Below, piece after piece: positions 9,651 to 18,713 of a stretch of 54,438 nt of DNA. Within the stretch, counting starts at the first letter, position 1. Each line of letters starts with the position of its first letter. The notes under the pieces are model-generated. The model saw nothing but the letters and a program-made list of their open reading frames with translations. It made no database searches and was not told the DNA's origin. Source of the DNA: Eubacteriales bacterium (GTDB lineage: Bacteria > Bacillota > Clostridia > Lachnospirales > Vallitaleaceae). The position numbers and the translations under genes were made by a program. The DNA is taken from positions 1 to 54,438 of the forward strand of contig JAUMXK010000004.1 of assembly GCA_030535295.1 (NCBI GenBank), in the 5' to 3' direction.

Positions 9651-11522
9651 CTATTTCTTCTCTAATGCCTCATGGATGGACGATTCCAGTTCATGACCTT
9701 CAGAAAAGAATTTTTCATACCATAATAAAAACATATAGACTGTCCAAATCTTGCGGCTATTGTCCGCTTCTCCTAAGCGATGTTTCTCCAATAGCGACAA
9801 CAAACGCTCCGTATGGAAATAACGCTCGGCAATCTCAGAAGAAAAGGCTGCTTTCACCAATTGATAAAAGGAATCCTGTTTCAGCCAAATACGAATCGGT
9901 ACCGGAAAGCCAAGCTTTCTCTTATTGGCAACCGCTTCCGGCAAATGCTTTCTTGCCGCCAAACGCATGGCATACTTGGTATTCTTTTCATTGACCCGGA
10001 ACGATATCGGCAAGGTCTGTGCCAATGATATCACTTCCTTATCCAAAAACGGAACCCGGAGCTCCAAGGAATTGGCCATACTCATTTTATCCGCTTTCAA
10101 AAGGATGTCTCCCACCATCCATAAGTGAATATCCAGATATTGCATTTTGGTAATCGGATGGGCATCTTTGACCTTATCATAAAACGGCCTCGTAATGTCC
10201 TGCGGTGTAACCGCATTGGCATTATGTTTTAAAAGCTCCCGTCTTTCCTTGACAGAAAAAATATTGGCATTGCCGATAAAACGCTCTTCCAAAGTCTTGC
10301 CGCCTCTCAGCAAAAAGTTTTTTCCTTTTATATTCGGCAATAGCTGAGCCATACCGGCTACCCCTTTTCGTAAGAACATCGGTATCTTCTCATATTTCGC
10401 CATGCTAAGCGGCTCATGATAAATCCGATATCCACCGAAAAGCTCATCGGCACCTTCTCCGGACATGACCACTTTTACCTTTTCTTTGGCAAGATTGGAC
10501 ACAAAGTAAAGGGCAATGGCTGCCGGGTCTGCCAGCGGTTCATCCAGATAATACTGAAGTTTCGGCAATATCCCCCAATATTCTTCTGTGGTAATAATCT
10601 TATCATAACATTCTACACCAAGCTCTTTGGAAAGTGCTTTGGCATATTCCGTTTCATTGTATTTATCATAGTCAAAGCCTACGGTAAAGGTCTTACGGTT
10701 TCCGGAGAAAACAGAGGCCACATAGCTGGAATCCACACCGGAAGACAAGAAACATCCGACTTCAACATCTGCTATTTTATGAGCCTCTACCGATTCCATC
10801 ACCTGTTTATCGATTTTTTCGACCGCTTCCTCCAGTGTCAGATTCTCTTCTCGGAAATGCGGCTCCCAATAACGGTAGGTATTCCATCCACTATCATCAT
10901 AAATCAGATAATGTGCCGGCGGAAGTTTTTTTACTCCCTTGAAAAAGCTATCTTTCGTCGGTGAATATTGGAAGGACAAATAGTTTTCCAATACTTTTTC
11001 ATCCAGTTCCTTGACAAAATTGGGATGCGGTAAAAAACTTTTGATTTCCGAACCGAACAAAAAGCTGCCCCCCATACTTGGAGCATAATAAAAAGGCTTA
11101 ATCCCGAAATGATCTCTGGCAGCAAACAATTGTTTCTTTTCCAAATCATAAACGGAAAAAGCAAACATCCCACGTAATTTATTTAAAACATCCTTTCCGA
11201 ATTCCTCATAACCTTTCAGCAATACCTCCGTATCTCCGTTGGTTTGAAAACGATATCCTTTTTGAATCAGCTCTTCTCTGATTTCTTTATAATTGTAGAT
11301 TTCACCATTAAACACCAATACTTTATTGCCATCCTCACTTTTCATAGGTTGGTGTGACAGCTCCAAATCCACAATACTCAATCGACGGAATCCCAATGCT
11401 ATCTCCTCATGGATGAAATATCCGTCTTCATCCGGGCCACGATGAGTAATCGTATCCGCCATTTTTTTTATCACTTGCTCTTTTGCATTTATATGGTCAA
11501 TAAAACCGACAAATCCGCACAT
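9651..11522 (-). CDS. asnB: Asparagine synthase (glutamine-hydrolysing)
   Basis: A 623-residue two-domain enzyme converting aspartate, glutamine and ATP to asparagine and glutamate. The N-terminus is MCGFVGFID, with the nucleophilic Cys2 of class II glutaminases and the THRGPDEDGYF and FNGEIYNYKE motifs. The synthetase half has the ATP-pyrophosphatase loop SSGVDSSYV (about 256-264) and the GEGADELFGGY motif. Length and domain order match AsnB. It starts 15 bases after the shikimate-kinase-like gene and is the last gene of the run. No clear terminator hairpin is visible between its stop and the L31 promoter; only A-rich sequence is present on the transcript strand. A role in amidating cell-wall precursors is possible in some AsnB relatives but not indicated here. 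Confidence 0.93.
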   Translation of the reverse strand: MCGFVGFIDHINAKEQVIKKMADTITHRGPDEDGYFIHEEIALGFRRLSIVDLELSHQPMKSEDGNKVLVFNGEIYNYKEIREELIQKGYRFQTNGDTEVLLKGYEEFGKDVLNKLRGMFAFSVYDLEKKQLFAARDHFGIKPFYYAPSMGGSFLFGSEIKSFLPHPNFVKELDEKVLENYLSFQYSPTKDSFFKGVKKLPPAHYLIYDDSGWNTYRYWEPHFREENLTLEEAVEKIDKQVMESVEAHKIADVEVGCFLSSGVDSSYVASVFSGNRKTFTVGFDYDKYNETEYAKALSKELGVECYDKIITTEEYWGILPKLQYYLDEPLADPAAIALYFVSNLAKEKVKVVMSGEGADELFGGYRIYHEPLSMAKYEKIPMFLRKGVAGMAQLLPNIKGKNFLLRGGKTLEERFIGNANIFSVKERRELLKHNANAVTPQDITRPFYDKVKDAHPITKMQYLDIHLWMVGDILLKADKMSMANSLELRVPFLDKEVISLAQTLPISFRVNEKNTKYAMRLAARKHLPEAVANKRKLGFPVPIRIWLKQDSFYQLVKAAFSSEIAERYFHTERLLSLLEKHRLGEADNSRKIWTVYMFLLWYEKFFSEGHELESSIHEALEKK

Positions 11523-11537
11523 AATTTCTTCCTATCC

Positions 11538-12053
11538 TTATTTTTTATTCGATTGCAACACTGCTGCTTTCAGTCTTTGCACCGTTTGTTCTGTTTCTTC
11601 TTTTTCCACCTCAAGCACAATATCGGCATACTTTCTGTATAATGGCTCCCTTTGTAGGCATAAATCCTCCAAAGTCAAGCCTTCCGGTATCAAGATACCC
11701 CGATTTTGTGCAGAGCCGATTCGCCGCATAATTTCCTCAAACGATACCGCTATATAGACCACCTTACCAAGCTCTTTCAGATGCTTCATGGCTTTTTCAT
11801 AATAAATGGCACTACCTCCGGTAGAAATCACTGTATTTTGGTAAATAATTTCCCCAAGTAATTCCTCTTCCTTTTGAGCAAAGGCCTCATTTCCTTCTTC
11901 ATCAATAATTTCTTGCAATAATTTATGGTATTTTTGCTGAATCAGCAAATCCGTATCGACAAAATCATATCCCAATCTCTTTGCCAAGATGACCCCGAGC
12001 GTAGATTTTCCGGCTCCCGACATACCAATCAGAACAATATTATTCGGTTTCAT
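11538..12053 (-). CDS. Shikimate-kinase-like P-loop kinase with altered substrate site
   Basis: A 171-residue protein of the shikimate kinase fold. Visible motifs are the P-loop GMSGAGKS (10-17), DTD at 33-35 (metal and substrate aspartates), a lid arginine in NRGIL, and QREPLYRKYAD near the C-terminus (the adenine/substrate Arg motif). Two substrate-site features differ from the family pattern. The FRxxE motif is FAQKE (58-62), so the shikimate-binding Arg is Ala, and the GGG loop is GGS (79-81). It lies one base after the glycosyltransferase stop and 15 bases before asnB, away from any other aromatic-pathway gene. It may be a bona fide AroK with substitutions or a kinase for another substrate; I leave the symbol blank. 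Confidence 0.72.
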   Translation of the reverse strand: MKPNNIVLIGMSGAGKSTLGVILAKRLGYDFVDTDLLIQQKYHKLLQEIIDEEGNEAFAQKEEELLGEIIYQNTVISTGGSAIYYEKAMKHLKELGKVVYIAVSFEEIMRRIGSAQNRGILIPEGLTLEDLCLQREPLYRKYADIVLEVEKEETEQTVQRLKAAVLQSNKK

Positions 12054-12054
12054 A

Positions 12055-13059
12055 TTACTTCACAAATCCTTCTTTTTCATAAATGCCCTTAAGTTTCAGG
12101 CCAATTTCCTTCATACTTCTCTGCCTGGCTATCTCCAGTCCATTTTCTCTCAGTTGCGGCTTTTCACCCTGTATGATTGCTTCAATCTTTTCCTTAAATT
12201 CTTCCGTTGTCCTTGCTTTACAGACATGGACATCGTCTTCCAGCCAGCTATCATACACCGGAATATCCCGAACAACCACCGATATTCCGCATGCCAATGC
12301 CTCCAATACTACAATTCCTTCCGTTTCCTCATGGGTCATAAAGGCAAATACATCCGCTCCGCAATAGGCATCCCGCAATTCATTGGGTGTAACAAATCCC
12401 GGAAAATGGAGATTTTTCGGTGGATTTTCCACTACATCCCGTACAGCCTGCGGAACGATAGACAAATTGGTATGGCCAAACCACATAAATTCGGCATTGG
12501 GCATTTGTCTTGCCAAATCCGCAAATTCGATAATTCCTTTTCTGGCAATAAAATGACCGACCGATATTATCACCGGCGTATTTTCGGCGATATCATATTT
12601 TTGGCGAAAACTTTGTTTTTTCTTGTCATTGGGCAAGAAAAAGTAGGTGTCAATGCCATTGGAAATCGGATAAATCTGTTTATCCATTCCATATTTACGG
12701 AGTAAGCTCTTGGAATACTCGGTAGGAGTAATAATAATATCCCCCAAATTGTAGCAAAACTGAATCCAACGCTTAAAAAACGGTGCCAACCAGTTCGAGC
12801 CCTTGAAAGAGTTGCGAAAATCCTCTTCTGTAGAATGTGCATAATACACTACGGATTTTCCTTGCAATTTGGCAATCTTGCTGGCAATGACCGAATCCGG
12901 GAAAATTGTATTGATGTGAATCACATCTGCCTTCTTCCACCATGAATTGGTTGTTTCGATTCCGGCCGCTTCCAGACTCCTACTTTGATGCAAAATCGCT
13001 CTTCCGATTCCGCTTTTACGAATATAGCGAAACCCTCCCATATAGATATGTACTCTCAT
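12055..13059 (-). CDS. GT4 glycosyltransferase, probable diacylglycerol glucosyltransferase type
   Basis: A 334-residue GT-B fold retaining glycosyltransferase. The N-terminal domain has a Gly-rich KSGIGRAI loop and the YYAHSTEEDFRNSF stretch. The C-terminal domain has ISVGHFIARKG and the EX7E motif EETEGIVVLEALACG. The HSTEEDFRNSF and EETEGI patterns recall Gram-positive 1,2-diacylglycerol 3-glucosyltransferases that make membrane glycolipids or lipoteichoic acid anchors. That assignment is from memory of the family and is tentative. The ATG at 13059 is chosen because AGGTGA lies just upstream; a GTG three codons earlier lacks a site. It lies 29 bases after exonuclease III and is nearly contiguous with the kinase-like gene. 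Confidence 0.8.
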   Translation of the reverse strand: MRVHIYMGGFRYIRKSGIGRAILHQSRSLEAAGIETTNSWWKKADVIHINTIFPDSVIASKIAKLQGKSVVYYAHSTEEDFRNSFKGSNWLAPFFKRWIQFCYNLGDIIITPTEYSKSLLRKYGMDKQIYPISNGIDTYFFLPNDKKKQSFRQKYDIAENTPVIISVGHFIARKGIIEFADLARQMPNAEFMWFGHTNLSIVPQAVRDVVENPPKNLHFPGFVTPNELRDAYCGADVFAFMTHEETEGIVVLEALACGISVVVRDIPVYDSWLEDDVHVCKARTTEEFKEKIEAIIQGEKPQLRENGLEIARQRSMKEIGLKLKGIYEKEGFVK

Positions 13060-13088
13060 TTCTATCACCTACCATCTTGTCAATCCGA

Positions 13089-13850
13089 TTACTCAGAGAG
13101 ATATAATACCACAGGACAATGATCACTTCCAAAAACATCTGCATGAATTTCCGCATCGGAAATTCTATCTTTAAAATCATCAGAAACCAGAAAATAGTCA
13201 ATTCTCCAGCCGACATTCCTTTCTCTGGCCTTTCCGAAATACGACCACCAGGAATAGGCATCTTTCTTATCCGGATACAAATAGCGGAAAGAATCGGTAA
13301 AGCCGGAAGACAAAAGTTCCGTCATCTTGCCTCGTTCTTCATCGGTAAAACCGGCATTTCTCCGATTGCTCTTGGGATTGGCCAAATCAATTTCCTGATG
13401 AGCTACATTTAAATCGCCGCAGACAATTACCGGCTTTTTCTTATTCAATTCTCCCAGATACGCTCGGAACGCATCCTCAAAATTCATTCTATCATCCAGT
13501 CTTTCCAACTCTCTTTTGGAATTAGGAGTATAAACCGTCACCAGATAAAACTCCGGCATCTCTGCCGTAATTACTCTGCCCTCCCTGTCATGCTCTTCCA
13601 CACCGATATCATAAGTCACGGCAATCGGCTCTTCCTTACAAAAAATAGCAGTTCCGGAATAGCCTTTTTTGGTTTTGGCATAGTTAAAATACTGGTGGTA
13701 GCCTTCCAGCTCCAATTCAATCTGGTCCGGCTGAATTTTTGTTTCCTGTAAACAAAAGAAATCTGCATTTTGATTTCTGAAATAATCATAAAAACCTTTA
13801 GTTACCGCTGCTCGAATGCCATTGACATTCCATGAAATAAGTTGTTTCAT
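13089..13850 (-). CDS. xth: Exodeoxyribonuclease III / AP endonuclease
   Basis: A 253-residue member of the endonuclease/exonuclease/phosphatase family that nicks abasic sites in base-excision repair. Motifs are [12 protein letters not shown] at the N-terminus, LQETKI (metal Glu), [23 protein letters not shown] and the C-terminal RIDYFLVS and GSDHCPV (catalytic His). The ATG at 13850 has AAGGAAG upstream; the frame continues 13 codons further without a better site. Length fits ExoA/Xth. It is separated by 86 bp from the DUF368 gene upstream, so it may have its own promoter, but none is convincing. Confidence 0.93.
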   Translation of the reverse strand: MKQLISWNVNGIRAAVTKGFYDYFRNQNADFFCLQETKIQPDQIELELEGYHQYFNYAKTKKGYSGTAIFCKEEPIAVTYDIGVEEHDREGRVITAEMPEFYLVTVYTPNSKRELERLDDRMNFEDAFRAYLGELNKKKPVIVCGDLNVAHQEIDLANPKSNRRNAGFTDEERGKMTELLSSGFTDSFRYLYPDKKDAYSWWSYFGKARERNVGWRIDYFLVSDDFKDRISDAEIHADVFGSDHCPVVLYLSE

Positions 13851-13936
13851 TTTTTCTTCCTTTTCTATATGATTTCGATAGCGTATCAATCGCTTACGCC
13901 AAGTTTAATAAGTTGGTATACTGCAATAAGATATTG

Positions 13937-14833
13937 TTATTGTGCTTTCCTCTTGCTGAAATACTGAATCAAAAGGACAATTGCAATCCCTGAAAGAGCC
14001 AGAACAAAGCACCAAAGACCGAATAAGGAAAACATTTCCTGTCCTTGTCCGAATGGCCAAAGTTTGCGTAAAGAGCCCAGCATCATACCGATTAAAAAGG
14101 CAAACACTGCACTGTGATACCTCTCTAACAGCCACTTCAACAATTTGGCAAAACTAATAATTCCCCAAACGGCGCCCAGCATGAATACCAAAATTATCAA
14201 TAAATTCCCTTCTTGCAAAGGATGTTTTAAGGCATCCAGAATTTGTCGGTATTTCCCCAGCACCAACAAAATGAAGGAGCCTGAAATCCCCGGCAATATC
14301 ATGGCACAAATAGCAATAAAGGCACTCAAGAAAAAAGCCCACAAAGTTGCCGGTGTTTCTTTCGGCAAAAAGCCAATCAGCCAAAACGGTAACAATGCAC
14401 CAATAAGCACGAGTAAGTAGTTCATCGGCTTTCTTTCAAAATCTTGAATCATCAAAAACGAGGAGCCTAAAATTAAACCAAAAAACACCGCAAAGGTATA
14501 AGCCTCATAATGGTGCAACAGATAAGTCATGACATTGGCTAAACTCAAAATTGCCACAATAATTCCCGCTGCCAGCGGCACCAAGAAACGTAAATTCATT
14601 CGTTCCAGCAATTCTTTCCATTTTCGAGCAAAAAGCAGTGACAACATTTGACCATCATAGCTACTGATAGTTTCTATCAACTCTTCATAGACACCGACAA
14701 TCAGAGCAATGGTGCCTCCCGATACCCCGGGAATAATATCCGCTGCTCCCATTAAAAAACCTTTCAACATCAAAATAAAGGCACTTACTCCGACTTCCTT
14801 CGGTTGCTGTTTATGCCTATTTTCAAACCTCAC
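13937..14833 (-). CDS. DUF368 membrane protein (polyprenyl-phosphate transporter family)
   Basis: A 298-residue polytopic membrane protein with the diagnostic DUF368 motif GAADIIPGVSGGTIALIVGVYE near residues 29-50 and a second related PGISGSFILLVLG stretch near residue 185, giving an internal-repeat architecture. Family knowledge: DUF368 (PopT) proteins have been reported to recycle undecaprenyl phosphate across the membrane for wall synthesis. It starts with GTG, preceded by GGAGGA. The start overlaps the TGA stop of the upstream gene (GTGA), implying translational coupling. About 9-10 hydrophobic segments are apparent. Confidence 0.88.
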   Translation of the reverse strand: MRFENRHKQQPKEVGVSAFILMLKGFLMGAADIIPGVSGGTIALIVGVYEELIETISSYDGQMLSLLFARKWKELLERMNLRFLVPLAAGIIVAILSLANVMTYLLHHYEAYTFAVFFGLILGSSFLMIQDFERKPMNYLLVLIGALLPFWLIGFLPKETPATLWAFFLSAFIAICAMILPGISGSFILLVLGKYRQILDALKHPLQEGNLLIILVFMLGAVWGIISFAKLLKWLLERYHSAVFAFLIGMMLGSLRKLWPFGQGQEMFSLFGLWCFVLALSGIAIVLLIQYFSKRKAQ

Positions 14834-15207
14834 GCTTTGTCCTCCTCGGATTTTACTTCCATTTGCTTTTCTTCCGCATTTTCTTCTATACCATCTTCTA
14901 TGCCTTCTTCTGCGGCATCCTTCTTGTCCGTTTTTTGAAATGTTTCCAAGGTTTGGTCATAAATATCATTTTTTGCCTCATCCGGCATTTTCTTTGCCTT
15001 GGCATCCAAAACACCGGTGACAATCATGGAAACGAATAGCAAAGCCAAAGATAGATAAACTAAATTGTGGTTTTTGTTAATCACGCAAACTCCGGTTCCG
15101 TACATCAAATAATAGTCCTGACCTACTTTTACCAAGGTAAACAGTGCCACTAAAGTCGAAATTCCGAAAATCAGGTTGCTGATTAGTTTCAATCTTTTTT
15201 TATTCAT
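14830..15207 (-). CDS. Small two-helix membrane protein with acidic tail, unknown function
   Basis: A 125-residue protein I do not recognise. It has a basic N-terminus (MNKKRLKL), two predicted membrane helices (about 8-27 and 48-68) linked by a short loop with one Cys, and a C-terminal cytoplasmic tail rich in Glu, Asp and Lys (about 70-125). AAGGAG precedes the ATG and overlaps the stop region of the kinase gene. Its TGA overlaps the GTG start of the DUF368 gene. The double coupling suggests it is made stoichiometrically with the DUF368 protein and could be a partner, but that is inference. Confidence 0.7.
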   Translation of the reverse strand: MNKKRLKLISNLIFGISTLVALFTLVKVGQDYYLMYGTGVCVINKNHNLVYLSLALLFVSMIVTGVLDAKAKKMPDEAKNDIYDQTLETFQKTDKKDAAEEGIEDGIEENAEEKQMEVKSEEDKA

Positions 15208-15218
15208 AAATTCTCCTT

Positions 15219-16901
15219 CTAGCGAAACACACTACCACCGATGAATTCCCGCAAAATAGAATTTGCCGGAACACTTTCGCTACCATATCCCAAAAAGTAA
15301 TCCAAAAACTTCAGCAAACGTCTTGCCTCATTATATGCCGGCGAAGATTCCGGAATATGAAACAGCAGCGGATCGGCATATTGTTTCAAAATAGCCAATT
15401 CATAAATGTGAGCGGAATTGAACATAAAATCCGCCGATTCCTGAAACGGGAAAATATATTTTTCTTCTCCCCGTCTGACAGAATCCCACATCAAAAGAGT
15501 TTTCTCAGCCGATACTCCACGATATTGAAAATCTCTGACCATTCTGCGAATGCAGCGGCCATCGGTAGTCGGAATCCGGTTGTGGCTATCCAAATTCAGC
15601 TGTGTCAAAGCACTAATATATATCTTATACTTACTTTCTTTCGGTAACGAATAAGAAAGTTCATCATTTAAGCAATGAATCCCTTCGATAATTAAGATTT
15701 CATTTTCGGAAAGCTCTGTTGGCTTTTCACTGTACTCTCTTACACCGGAAATAAAATCAAACTCCGGCAAAAATACTTTCTCTCCGGCCAAAAGTCTGGT
15801 CATATCCTCATTAAAGCTCTTGATATCAATCGCATGAATGCTTTCAAAATCATAGTTGCCAAACTCATCTCTTGGCGTTTCTTCCCGATTGACAAAGTAA
15901 TTGTCTACCGAGATAACTTTACCTCGAATACCATTGGCCAGCAGCTGAATGGACAGGCGATGAGAAAATGTAGTTTTTCCCGAAGAAGAAGGGCCGGCAA
16001 TAAAGACAAATTTCTTTTTATCGATATTTGCCGCAATCTTGGAACTGATTTCAGCAATGGTTTTTTCCATCAAGGCTTCCGTTACCAGAATCAAATCTTT
16101 CATCCTGCCGTTTTCAATCATTTGATTTAATTCCGAAGTATCTTCCACGTGAATCAGCTTTCCCCATTCGGAAGTTACTTTCAAAGTTTCATATAATTTA
16201 CGGTCCGGATTAAATTCCGCCACTTGATTAGGATTATTCTTTTCGGGAAATTGCAACATAAAACCGCTTTCGTATAAATGCAGGGAAAAGTCTGATAAAT
16301 AGCCGGTGCTTGGAGCCATGTAGCCATAATAATAGTCAAAATAACCATCCAGCTCGTAGACATTGGTTTCCGATGCTCGTCGATATTTCATCAATCTAGC
16401 CTGCGAAGGCATATTTTGGCGGTGAAAAAGAGAGATAACATCCTTGGTTTTCAACTGATGTTTGATAAAAGGAGCATCCTCCTCGATGTACTTTTTCATC
16501 TTTGTTGATACCCTTTGCAAAAGCTCTTCGGATAAGATTTCTCTATTCTTTTCTTCCCCAAACTTTATTTCACAGTAAAAGCCTTGGTTGACAGAAAAAT
16601 GAATCTCGATTTCCAAATCCTCTTGCCCCTGATGAGATAAGACCTCTCTCAAGGAACGAACAAGCAAGAAAGACAAGCCTCTTTGCAGAACTCGATAACC
16701 ATCTCCGTTGGTCGTATCAAGCCACTTTATTTTATCTCCTGATTTGACGGATTCATTGAGTTCTTTTAGTCTGTCATTTACTTCCGCTACCACAACCTTA
16801 CCCTTCAGTTTCGGGGCAGTCCGCTCCAACAGTTCTTTTAAGGTAATACTATCCTTTTCTATTTCTATTTGACTATTACTGTCAACTAAATACAATTGCA
16901 T
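15219..16901 (-). CDS. TGS-domain nucleoside (uridine-type) kinase
   Basis: A 560-residue protein. The N-terminal about 65 residues resemble a TGS domain (LKELLERTAP...VAEVNDRLKELNESVKSGDKI). They are followed by a ThrRS-editing-like middle region (about 70-260). The C-terminal half is a uridine-kinase/phosphoribulokinase fold with Walker A GPSSSGKTTFS near residue 305, SVDNYFV, and an EGIHCLND motif. Family knowledge: this fused architecture is widespread in Clostridia and annotated as nucleoside kinase; the exact substrate is not settled. AAAAGGAG precedes the ATG. It lies 13 bases after trmK. Confidence 0.85.
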   Translation of the reverse strand: MQLYLVDSNSQIEIEKDSITLKELLERTAPKLKGKVVVAEVNDRLKELNESVKSGDKIKWLDTTNGDGYRVLQRGLSFLLVRSLREVLSHQGQEDLEIEIHFSVNQGFYCEIKFGEEKNREILSEELLQRVSTKMKKYIEEDAPFIKHQLKTKDVISLFHRQNMPSQARLMKYRRASETNVYELDGYFDYYYGYMAPSTGYLSDFSLHLYESGFMLQFPEKNNPNQVAEFNPDRKLYETLKVTSEWGKLIHVEDTSELNQMIENGRMKDLILVTEALMEKTIAEISSKIAANIDKKKFVFIAGPSSSGKTTFSHRLSIQLLANGIRGKVISVDNYFVNREETPRDEFGNYDFESIHAIDIKSFNEDMTRLLAGEKVFLPEFDFISGVREYSEKPTELSENEILIIEGIHCLNDELSYSLPKESKYKIYISALTQLNLDSHNRIPTTDGRCIRRMVRDFQYRGVSAEKTLLMWDSVRRGEEKYIFPFQESADFMFNSAHIYELAILKQYADPLLFHIPESSPAYNEARRLLKFLDYFLGYGSESVPANSILREFIGGSVFR

Positions 16902-16914
16902 AGACTTCTCCTTT

Positions 16915-17613
16915 TTATTGGCACTCCATCAATTTTTTCAGCTCGCTCATTTTCCGAGCAATGTCTTTCTTTTTGGCGATGGCTTGCTCATTGTCAGCTT
17001 GTACGGTAGCTAATTGCTCCGATATCATTTGCATTTCACTCCATTCCATTTGGCGAAACTCCTGCAAAATCGTTTTATCCTCTGTCACGTCGGATTTGCC
17101 GAAATGATACTCCGCTTCACTGTAGTTTGCATCTTGTCCTTTTCCGGCATAGATGATCAAATATATCTTTCCGGCCTCCTTGACATAAGATTCCGAGCGA
17201 ATACAAAAGCCCAATCTATGCAGACATTTTCGAACCAAATCTCGGTCAGACTGCGGCGACAAAATTAATTCGGTATCCTGTGTATAGCAAGAAACACCTT
17301 CTTGCAAAATGTTTTCCATAATGATACCGCCCATCCCTGCTATTATAATAGAAGAGATTTTTTCATTTAAACATACTTTTAAGCCGTCAGACAGCTTAAA
17401 TTCAATTCTGTCGGACAGCCTAAAATCTTTTGCATTCTTTTTTGCTTTTTCCAGAGGGCCTGTACGTACATCCAAGGCATAGATTTTCCTCTCCGGAAAC
17501 TTTTTTGCCAAGTATATCGGAATCAAAGCATGATCCGTTCCTACATCTGCTATGATGCCCGTTTGATTCTGTACCAAATCAGCAATCACTTGCAATCTCT
17601 TTGTTAGTTTCAT
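16915..17613 (-). CDS. trmK: tRNA (adenine(22)-N1)-methyltransferase
   Basis: A 232-residue SAM-dependent methyltransferase acting on A22 of tRNA. Motif I is [15 protein letters not shown] (about 22-36). It also has the acidic SAM-ribose site YALDVR, the AGMGG motif (about 93-97) and [20 protein letters not shown], all characteristic of TrmK. The C-terminal about 60 residues are charged and helical, as in the family. The ATG overlaps the rpoD TGA stop (ATGA), so it is translationally coupled to rpoD, an arrangement common in Bacillota. Confidence 0.92.
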   Translation of the reverse strand: MKLTKRLQVIADLVQNQTGIIADVGTDHALIPIYLAKKFPERKIYALDVRTGPLEKAKKNAKDFRLSDRIEFKLSDGLKVCLNEKISSIIIAGMGGIIMENILQEGVSCYTQDTELILSPQSDRDLVRKCLHRLGFCIRSESYVKEAGKIYLIIYAGKGQDANYSEAEYHFGKSDVTEDKTILQEFRQMEWSEMQMISEQLATVQADNEQAIAKKKDIARKMSELKKLMECQ

Positions 17614-18698
17614 TCCAAATAATCCTTCAACATACGACTTCTGCTTGGATGACGAAGTTTGCGCAATGCCTTGGCCTCAATCTGACGAATTCTTTCTCTG
17701 GTAACATTGAATTCCTTGCCGACCTCTTCCAAAGTTCTGGCTCTGCCATCGGTCAAACCAAAGCGCAGATTCAATACCTTTTGCTCTCTTTCTGTCAGCG
17801 TTCTGAGCACATCTACAAGTTGCTCTTTTAGTAAGGTAAAGGCGGCCGCATCCGCAGGTACCGGCACATTATCATCCTGAATAAAGTCACCCAAATGACT
17901 GTCTTCTTCTTCCCCAATCGGAGTTTCCAAAGAAACCGGTTCTTGTGAAATTTTCAAAATTTCACGCACCTTATCGACCGGCATATCCAGTTCTTCGGCA
18001 ATTTCTTCCGGAAGGGGATCTCTGCCGAGTTCCTGCAACAGTTGTCTGGATACCCGAATCAGCTTATTGATGGTTTCCACCATGTGCACCGGAATACGAA
18101 TGGTTCTGGCTTGATCGGCAATCGCTCTGGTAATCGCTTGACGAATCCACCAGGTTGCATAGGTACTGAATTTATAGCCCTTTGTATAGTCAAATTTTTC
18201 GACGGCTTTCATCAGACCCAAATTGCCTTCCTGAATCAAATCCAAAAACAGCATACCACGTCCCACATAGCGTTTGGCAATGCTGACTACCAGACGCAAA
18301 TTGGCTTCTGTCAGTTGTTGTCTGGCTTTGATATCGCCTTCTTCCATTTTTCTTGCCAATTCCACTTCTTCATCGGCTGAAAGCAAAGGTACTTTTCCGA
18401 TTTCTTTTAGGTACATCCGCACCGGATCGTCGATATTGATGCCGTCCGGCAAGCTTAAATCCAGCTCCACCTCATCGTCATCATCCTCTTCATCCTCATC
18501 CTCTCCGACCATTCCGAGAACATCAATCCCCATCTTGTCCAAATAGTCATACATGTGCTCTATATCATCGGAATCCAGTTCGGCATCTTTTAAGTAATCT
18601 TCAATTTGGCGATATTCCAACACATTTTTTTTGCGCTTTGCCTCTGTCACTAATTTCTCTAAATATTCCGTTAATTTTGGATTTTCAATGTCGCCCAT
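17610..18698 (-). CDS. rpoD: RNA polymerase primary sigma factor
   Basis: A 362-residue group 1 sigma-70 factor. The N-terminus (about 1-65) is a short region 1.1-like segment followed by a run of acidic residues. Region 1.2 begins at [17 protein letters not shown]. Region 2 contains [39 protein letters not shown] and the -10-recognition [18 protein letters not shown] segment. Region 3 and region 4 follow, with [20 protein letters not shown] as the -35-recognition helix-turn-helix. Length and order match RpoD/SigA of Bacillota. It lies 15 bases after dnaG and overlaps trmK, forming the conserved macromolecular-synthesis cluster. Confidence 0.97.
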   Translation of the reverse strand: MGDIENPKLTEYLEKLVTEAKRKKNVLEYRQIEDYLKDAELDSDDIEHMYDYLDKMGIDVLGMVGEDEDEEDDDDEVELDLSLPDGINIDDPVRMYLKEIGKVPLLSADEEVELARKMEEGDIKARQQLTEANLRLVVSIAKRYVGRGMLFLDLIQEGNLGLMKAVEKFDYTKGYKFSTYATWWIRQAITRAIADQARTIRIPVHMVETINKLIRVSRQLLQELGRDPLPEEIAEELDMPVDKVREILKISQEPVSLETPIGEEEDSHLGDFIQDDNVPVPADAAAFTLLKEQLVDVLRTLTEREQKVLNLRFGLTDGRARTLEEVGKEFNVTRERIRQIEAKALRKLRHPSRSRMLKDYLE

Positions 18699-18713
18699 TT
18701 TTTCTTCCTTTCT

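Noticed and set aside
10416..10964. A 182-codon plus-strand frame opposite asnB
   Set aside because: Shadow of the highly conserved asnB coding sequence.
13861..13915. Terminator between the DUF368 and exonuclease III genes
   Set aside because: Only a 5-bp GCGTA/TACGC stem without a T-run is present.
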